DNA from: Pogona vitticeps
Lineage: Eukaryota; Chordata; Lepidosauria; Squamata; Agamidae
Direction of reading: 5' to 3'
Length of the DNA: 64,000 nucleotides
NCBI RefSeq assembly: GCF_051106095.1
Contig: NC_135786.1
Coordinates: 205,959,001 to 206,023,000 of the forward strand
The stretch's first letter is position 1. Each line of letters begins with the position of its first letter. Under the pieces are notes generated by a model. It did no database searches and had not been told where the DNA came from. It worked only from the letters and a program-made list of their open reading frames with translations. This document shows, piece after piece, positions 57,696 through 64,000 of this stretch. Position numbers and translations under genes: made by a program.

Positions 57696-58721
57696 TGGCA
57701 AATTTGCATGAAACTTCTCTTTCTGTACAAAGCAGTGTCCTTCACCTTTGAGAAGCCAAGCACATAAACATACACAAAGCAATCACAGGGAAAATGATCA
57801 GAAAGACCCAAACAATCCACCCAAAGCTATTCTTTTCAGTAGTTCATGCCATACAACAATAGTTAATGCATTTTCCAGTACTGCATGCCTAATGGGGGTG
57901 ACGGGGATGGGAGAGGACAATAACTATAGCCAGAACTAGGCAAAATGTGCTCTGACCAGCCAAAAAAATGTCACTATCTCAGTTGAGCAGTCTTACAATT
58001 TACTGTGCAAGTACAAATCAAATTATGATTTATTTACATTGCTACTTAGAGCACACTTGTAGAAAAAAGGGGTGGTTTTTTTTTTGCCTTACATTGAACT
58101 GCATACCCTCAGAAAGAGCCAGAGAATCAGTAACTCACGTTGCAAAATACAAAGAATGTATATTAGCTGCTAGCTGTGTACTGTTCCCCGAATAGTCCAG
58201 AAATAAAGGTGGAGAAACTGCCTTGGCTAACACAATTCTACTGCTTCCTTCCACCTTAACAAAAAAAAGCGTTTATAAATAAATGCAAGTTTGTGTGGGT
58301 GGAGCTCATTTTCTATACATGTGATTCTTGATGGAAAACATCTGATTTATGCTGGCACATGTGGGAGAATGCTTTTAGAAAGCTCCCATTTTCATGTGGA
58401 AATTAAATATAGGCAATGGGAAAACACTTTCTGTATATACAAATCTTGGTCTGCATAGTTAACATCTGGAACGCATTCAGTTTTTGTAAACTACACATGC
58501 CTTCCTTTCTACCACATTCCAAAAGCAGCAAGCAGGAGAGATACATGGGGATATTAGTATGCGTTTAACTAGCTTCTTCCCATTTTAGACAAAGTACTAT
58601 CTGCCGTATGCCAATAGTATGTCACTATGCATGATGTAACTCAGATCTCCCTTGGAAATCTGAAAGCCTTATTTTACTAGCAGTGAGGACTAGCAATTTA
58701 AAGGAAGTTAATTCTAAATCC

Positions 58722-58746
58722 TTTTTTTTTTTTTTTTTTTTTTTTT
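58722..58746. repeat. Poly(T) run, 25 bases
   Basis: A pure T homopolymer without an adjacent SINE body on either side. Confidence 0.95.
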
Positions 58747-60276
58747 GGTGGATTGAATCAAGGTTGGGCAGACTTTAGGTTTATGAGATTTCTTCCATGC
58801 ATATTAAAATGCAAAACCACACCAGGCAGAGCCAGGTAGAAAAGAATTGCCCAAGAAGGCAGCCAAGGGTTGCATCTGCATGGCATAATAATGCCATTTG
58901 AACTGTTATGGCTCTATGCTACAGGTTTCTGGGACCTGTCATTCAAGGAATTATCTGCTAGAGCATTCTTATGCACTCTACTAAACTACAGGACTCAACA
59001 CTACAGCTCTCTAGCAGGGATTTCTAAATACCTTTTAAAAGTTAAAAAAAAATTCCCAGGATTCTATAGGACAAAGTCACAGCAGTTAGAGAAACTCTGG
59101 GTGTGATCAGACAGGTATTTGTCCTGCTGTTTAGTCCACTTCAGGGATGAACTGGTTCACTCTTTTTTCTGGCAAGCACACTGTATAATTACTAGAGCAA
59201 GCCAGCTCATTCCCAGAGCATTCCTGCCCACATCTTTCTGAGTCCCTGTCAAGGGTTTCAGTTTTTTTTTAATGTGGGTAGGATCACTCCATTTTGGTTC
59301 ATTTCCAGCACACACAATTGCTAGAAACAAAACAAAGCAGATCACAAATTGCCTTCTGCTGCCTATTTGCCACTATTGTTAGGTGGCTTAAGAAGTGAGC
59401 TTAGCCGTCTCATCCTCTTGGGAAATTAAACAATTCATCTGCTCCATGTAAGGGGAGAAGAACTAAAAGGGTTTTTTTAAAACTCTGCTAGAACAGTGCT
59501 GATGCACTACATCACTTTGAAAAAATAAAAGAAAAATTGAAAACTTCTTTACAGAAATGGGAGGAAACAGAAGGGGACAAGGAGGAGGATTTTTTTAAGC
59601 TCCTGTAAAAATTGATCGAAGTAATAACACTATTCCATGAATATAGTTAATTGAAGGCTGTGAGAAACAGAGAAATATTATAGCAACATCACAACTAGAT
59701 TCTTGATATGTTATGACCACACAAGACAACAGAATGAAAATTGTCTGTCCAAGATTATACCTTGACACAGGAACATACAGAGATAATACATGCCAAACAG
59801 AAAAATTAAAAGCTTCTATTATCTGCTAATCCAAAAAAGGATGAGCAGTTAATAGCAACAACAAAACAAAACATTTAGGACAGTGCTGATGCACTGTATC
59901 ACTTTGAATTTATTTTAATGAAATCTTCCTCCCAGAAGCAGGAAGAGTCAAGAGAGTTCCGCCACTACCATTTTAAACCTTCTTAAAGGAACTGGACCAA
60001 ATAGAGTTGCTTGAGGTGCATATTCAGTTTGGATGCAATTATTACACTAAATAGCAACCAGACCTCTACCTGACCCCCAAGCGACTCTATTTAGCCTGCC
60101 CTAGAACATTCCAAATTAGCCCATATAGGTAAGCCCTGTGTAGATTCACAAAACAAGGTGCTTCAGAGTAAATGCTTAGCCTAAGAATTTGTTTCATCTC
60201 CTGTCAAAGACAAATTTATTTTTGTTTCCTCACCCTGCCACATTCTTCATCTTCATATCCTAATAATAATAACAGT

Positions 60277-60277
60277 C

Positions 60278-60372
<95 letters not shown>

Positions 60373-60374
60373 TT
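60277..60374. repeat. (TTTA)n microsatellite
   Basis: About 24 pure units. The array directly continues the tail of the minus-strand LINE end at 60,375-60,412. Confidence 0.97.
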
Positions 60375-60412
60375 ACATTTCTATCCCGCCCATCTAGTCA
60401 TTTCAACTACTA
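60375..60412 (-). mobile_element. LINE 3' terminus, minus strand
   Basis: 'acatttctatcccgcccatc' followed by 'tagtcatttcaactacta' is the reverse complement of the 'gatgggcgggatagaaat' terminal motif of L2/CR1-like LINEs. Its tail is the adjacent (TTTA)n array. Confidence 0.55.
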
Positions 60413-60458
60413 ATGGGTGCCTTGCTGATGTAATGCATATTGTTTGATTGTAAAAGTA

Positions 60459-61332
60459 CCGTATTTTTTGCTCCATAAGCCTCTTTTTCTCCCCCAAAAT
60501 GTGGGGGGGAGTCTATGCGTCTTATGGAACAAAGACAGCAATTTCATCCCCTCTGGCCCCATGGGGGGGGGGAGCGTCGCAAGGGTCCGGGTGAGCCTTC
60601 CAGGACCCTTGCGACACTCCCACCACCACCCACGGGGCCAGCGCAGGCGAAATCACCAGCTTCCAGGTGGGGGGAACGTCGCAAGGGTACGGGAAGGCTC
60701 ACTCAGACCCTTGCGACACTCACCTCACCCCCGCTGGGGCCAGCGCTGGTGAAATCACCAGCTTCTGGGAGTCTTCTGAAGCTTCCCAAGCCTCAAAAGA
60801 CTTCCAGAAGCTGGCGATTTCACCCCCCTGGCTCCATGGGGGTGTGGGGGGGGAGCGTCACAAGGGTCCGAGTGAGCTTCCAGGACCCTTGCGACACTCC
60901 CCCCATCCACGCATGGGACTCTTTTGAGGCTTGGGAAGCTTCAGAAGAGTCCCAGAAACGATTTTGCCCCCTCTGACCCCTGGGGGGGCAGGGTGAGTCT
61001 CTAAAGGGTTCTGGAACACACCCTAGGACCCTTTGGAGGCTCACCCTGCCCCCCGCCGGACCAGAGGGGGCAAAATCGCCACCTTCTGGGACTCTTTTGA
61101 GGCTTGGGAAGCTTCAGAAGAGTCCCAGAAGGTGGCGATTTTGCCCCCTCTGACCCCGGGGGGGGCAGGGTGAGCCTCCAAAGGGTCCTAGGGTGTGTTC
61201 CATAAGATGGACCTCTCCATAAGGCTCACCAATTTTTAGGAGAAGAAAACAGATTATTTTTTTCCTGTTTTCTTCTCCTAAAAATTTGGTGCGTCTTATG
61301 GAGAGGTGCGTCTTATGGAGCAAAAAATACGG
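60459..61332. mobile_element. Multi-hairpin inverted-repeat DNA transposon, non-autonomous
   Basis: Terminal inverted repeats are CCGTATTTTTTGCTCCATAAG at the left and its exact inverse at the right (cttatggagcaaaaaatacgg). Both sides are flanked by GTA, so the duplication is either GTA or TA with one lost base. Inside are a series of palindromes. Three are hairpins of the type 'gtcgcaagggt...acccttgcgacac' (60,573-60,620, 60,675-60,720, 60,854-60,900). Two are hairpins 'gggactcttttgaggc...gaagagtccc' (60,915-60,954 and 61,088-61,129). One is a half-similar hairpin at 60,757-60,813, one is at 60,988-61,052, and one is a 25-bp-arm hairpin at 61,230-61,288. A 'cttatggag' subterminal motif repeats near the right end. 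No transposase frame exists. The TIR wording is that of an abundant 'ccataagacgcac' family in amniotes; the superfamily is unassigned. Confidence 0.75.
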
Positions 61333-61414
61333 GTATACTGTATGTAATGTGTTAAAAAAGAAATGTGAACAGATGCTGTCCTCTCATAGTACAGAAACAG
61401 TAGTGTAAATTCTA

Positions 61415-61475
61415 CCACTTCAACCACCCAGAGTGGCCCTGGCTGCCAGATGGGTGGTATATAAATCAAATGAAA
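61415..61475 (+). mobile_element. LINE 3' terminus (L2 type)
   Basis: 'caaccacccagagtggccct' then 'ggctgccagatgggtggtat' and 'ataaatcaaatgaaataaaa' match the ending of the L2 copy at 15,880-15,919. Only the last 60 bp are visible, and the tail runs into the long microsatellite on its right. Confidence 0.65.
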
Positions 61476-61515
61476 TAAAACTAAGACTAAAACTAAAACT
61501 AAAACTAAAACTAAA

Positions 61516-61560
<45 letters not shown>

Positions 61561-61566
61561 GCTACT

Positions 61567-61613
<47 letters not shown>

Positions 61614-61649
61614 AACAATAACAATAACAACAATAACAATAACAACAAC

Positions 61650-61737
<88 letters not shown>
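61476..61737. repeat. Compound array (AAAACT)n(ACT)n(AAC)n(AAT)n
   Basis: About 260 bp of successive simple repeats: five to six AAAACT-type hexamers, about 16 ACT units (61,517-61,566), about 15 AAC units (61,567-61,611), a mixed AAT/AAC zone (to about 61,651), and about 29 AAT units (to 61,736). Each phase is one substitution from its neighbour. The reading frames across it are artefacts of the repeat. Confidence 0.97.
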
Positions 61738-61738
<1 letters not shown>

Positions 61739-64000
61739 ATTTTTCATCATATGTTATGACTAACTTCAGGAAACTATTCTCAGTTAACATGTCAATTGTT
61801 GTTGGTACCATATAATGATATCACAATCCACAACTAGAGATGGACGTGCACACACAAAGGTATGTTTTTAAGAGTTGTGCTTTGAATTGGTAACCTCAGC
61901 TCTATTGTAGTTTCTGTACCCATAGCATATATGATTCTGATTAGGTAAGAATTTCATTTTATCTGTAGGTAATAAAACGCATGTGAAACACACTTCTCAG
62001 GTCTGCTGAATATGTGGGGGCAGGTGAGCCATATGCATTAGTACATAGGGTACCACATTATGCTATATCATTCTGACAGGTACCTCCAGCATGCACGTAC
62101 ACACACACACATCACTGACAAAGGCAGTGACTGACAAGTTACCACAGGTTCATATGAGAACAGAACAGAGTAAACTTTGGAAGGCTTTTCCAGTGATCAG
62201 TATGCTTTGGATTGACAAGTTGATTAGGTTTGATTAGTAGGTTTTTGCTCTTCTTCAAACTTTTGTAAAATTGTAGTTGCTTGTCAATGTGCTTTCTTAC
62301 TAAGATAGTTTCATCCGAATGCCCCTATTCTTATACCTAATGATTTTTCTAATCCCTGGATTTCATCATGCACCTTCTTCCAGTGTTAATTAAATTCTAG
62401 TCTTAGGAAACTGTACTTGATGCCCATGTTTTCCTTCTGTTTTATAAAAATCAGTCCTCTGTTTGAAGGTGTCCTCTGTCTGAGAGGATGTCCAGTCCAA
62501 GTCCCATTTTAAGTGAAAGAACCACAAGAGGAAAGGTCAGGACCTTTAAAGATGTCCATTGACAATTAGCAACTGAACAGCAGGCTGAGCTGGAAAATTC
62601 ATAGTCTTCCCCACAGTTGTGAGTTACACTGTATTTCAATACAAATTATAGCAATTATTTCTAATTTTACATCTATACGCATAAATTACTTTGTGCGGCT
62701 TTTATGGTAATGTCTGATCTATTGTTTCCTTTTTAAGGTTATCTATAAGTGCCCACTTACGCAATCACTAAAACATGCAAAGCAGTTATGCCAATCTTCC
62801 TTGTTCCTGCTCCCCTCATCCTCATCCTGAAAACTAAGCTTAATACAGAGCTGTGTTACTTTGTTGTATAAATGGTTGACAGTGGGTACGATACAGAAAG
62901 AGGGGTGGTGCTGAGGCTAGGCACCATCCAAACACATCCACACAAAGCAACATTTTCTAGAAAATTCTCTGTATCTTAATGAAAGAAAGCATTTACCACA
63001 AGACACTGTGAGGCTCACACAACCATGAGGAATAAGCACAAAAAAAGTCACATATAAACATAACCTAAGTTGTCATGCCTACCCTTGCAGACAAGGAAGC
63101 TATTAAAGCACATTTGTAAACAGCAGATTCTAAATAGGTGACATATTAAAAGGATTCAAAATAAAACGTTTCAGTGTTGCCTTCTGCCGAGGTCGATTTT
63201 TGAACTAAGACCTTGTCTTTTGTCTAGGAAAACTAGGGTGGAGAAAGCATTAGAGAACTTTTTATTGCACAAAGCGAAGAAAGTAAAAGCTAGACGCAAG
63301 AAGGCTTCCTGAAACATGAGTAATTTGTAAGAATGCTGTAAACGTCTTCAGGAGGTATTATCTGGCTCACCACCATCACCACAAAATTAAGGCACTGCAG
63401 CTTGCTATGCCGAGGGAACTTGCTGAACTCTGAGGAGCTTCTCCAAAAGCAAACCACCTCTTTCTGAAGCAATCAACTCAAACTGAAAAAGCAACAAAGG
63501 TTTCTAAGCCACAAATGGAAGGGCCACAGTCTTCTGCAAAGCAACTCATAAAATTTACTTGAGGAAACTCAAGAGGTCATGTCGTGGTATGGAAATAATG
63601 GATAAGTTCTGCTATTTCTAAAGTAAGTCTGCACAATTTGTACAGTAGCTGGCTGACTGGAAGACAACTAGGCTAGTAGTTTTGGGTTGTCTGTCCATCA
63701 TTTCCACAATGGAAGAAGGCTTCTGCTCCATCTAGGGTTCTTTCCCTTATCTTAAGTTTTAATTGTGTTTGCTTTTCTGTCTATGGTTTGCCAATGTAGG
63801 ACCTATGCATCCACTCCTTGTGAAATTCAAATTGCTGTGCCATTTTCTGGTGGCCTAGGCCTCTCCACTGAGAGTGGAAATAAGAAACAGCTTTTCTAAT
63901 TATAAGCTTTGAACACTTATGCTCTGCAGTTTCTGTATGTGGCTAGTCTTACTACTGGGAGGAGCAACTCAAGTGCCTCAAGAGGCAAATGTTGCTTCAG
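61738..64000. other. No gene seen
   Basis: AT-rich DNA with only short frames and a short (CA)n at about 62,097-62,110. No repeat family or exon was recognised to the end of the window. Confidence 0.5.

Larger units (their letters stand above)
57284..60276. other. No gene seen
   Basis: AT-rich, largely unclassified DNA with only short frames. It holds a (TTGC)n array and a 25-base poly(T) run, listed separately. The phrase 'gtgctgatgcactacatcac' near 59,497 recurs as 'gtgctgatgcactgtatcac' near 59,883, each followed by tttgaa, suggesting a decayed local repeat about 390 bp apart. Confidence 0.5.

Noticed and set aside
57528-57820. Frames with KQAS repeats
   Set aside because: They are produced by the (TTGC)n microsatellite on the minus strand.
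60172-60447. 91-codon frame with LFIY repeats
   Set aside because: It is simply the (TTTA)n array read in frame.
60515-60976. 153-codon Pro/Arg/Gly-rich frame
   Set aside because: It lies inside the hairpin transposon and reflects its GC-rich palindromes. No start context, domain or codon signal supports a gene.
61296-61811. Long frames of poly-Tyr, poly-Ile or poly-Leu type across the AAT/AAC array
   Set aside because: They are translations of a trinucleotide microsatellite in different frames, with no coding evidence.

Overview
This window is non-coding vertebrate DNA, most likely from a squamate reptile and probably a lizard. No host protein-coding exon, rRNA or tRNA gene could be supported. 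The assignment rests on its repeats: four copies of a Sauria-type tRNA SINE with (ACCTTT)n-type tails, several RTE/BovB LINE copies, L2 and CR1 LINE fragments, tRNA-headed SINEs with MIR/CORE-like middles, hAT-like and TA-flanked DNA elements, and many long microsatellites. This combination is typical of squamates. The rest is AT-rich sequence with only short, unremarkable reading frames, as expected of intergenic DNA or a large intron.

Layout. 1-13,000 is mostly single-copy-looking sequence with one possible LTR-like block. 13,036-13,266 is a palindromic hAT-like MITE with an 8-bp target duplication. 14.5-16.8 kb holds CR1 and L2 3' ends, an (ATCC)n array and a 46-bp BovB tail with a perfect 10-bp target duplication. 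19.9-22.7 kb carries two Sauria SINEs, two separate 24-bp tandem duplications and a very old RTE-like reverse transcriptase remnant. 26.0-29.2 kb has a SINE, a TA-flanked MITE and a non-LTR reverse transcriptase fragment on the minus strand. 33.2-38.7 kb has a CT-rich array, an internally deleted BovB, a third Sauria SINE and a 260-bp compound tetranucleotide array. 38.7-44.3 kb is largely repeat-poor and contains one candidate conserved non-coding block. 44.4-51 kb holds several tRNA-headed SINEs and a complete non-autonomous hAT element (47,503-48,178).

51.7-57.3 kb is the densest retroelement cluster: an L2 3' end, a 5'-truncated BovB with target duplications, a young L2 with an uninterrupted 596-codon reverse transcriptase frame, a 54-bp Penelope-like scrap and a fourth Sauria SINE. 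60.2-61.8 kb holds an unusual multi-hairpin inverted-repeat transposon flanked on both sides by LINE tails and long microsatellites.

The window shows an active LINE/SINE ecology. BovB and the Sauria SINE share an identical 16-bp 3'-terminal motif, consistent with the SINE borrowing the BovB machinery. The only intact coding frame is the L2 reverse transcriptase, which lacks its upstream endonuclease. I found no evidence for a new multi-gene system. The most unusual objects are the multi-hairpin element at 60.5-61.3 kb and the modular hAT element at 47.5-48.2 kb.
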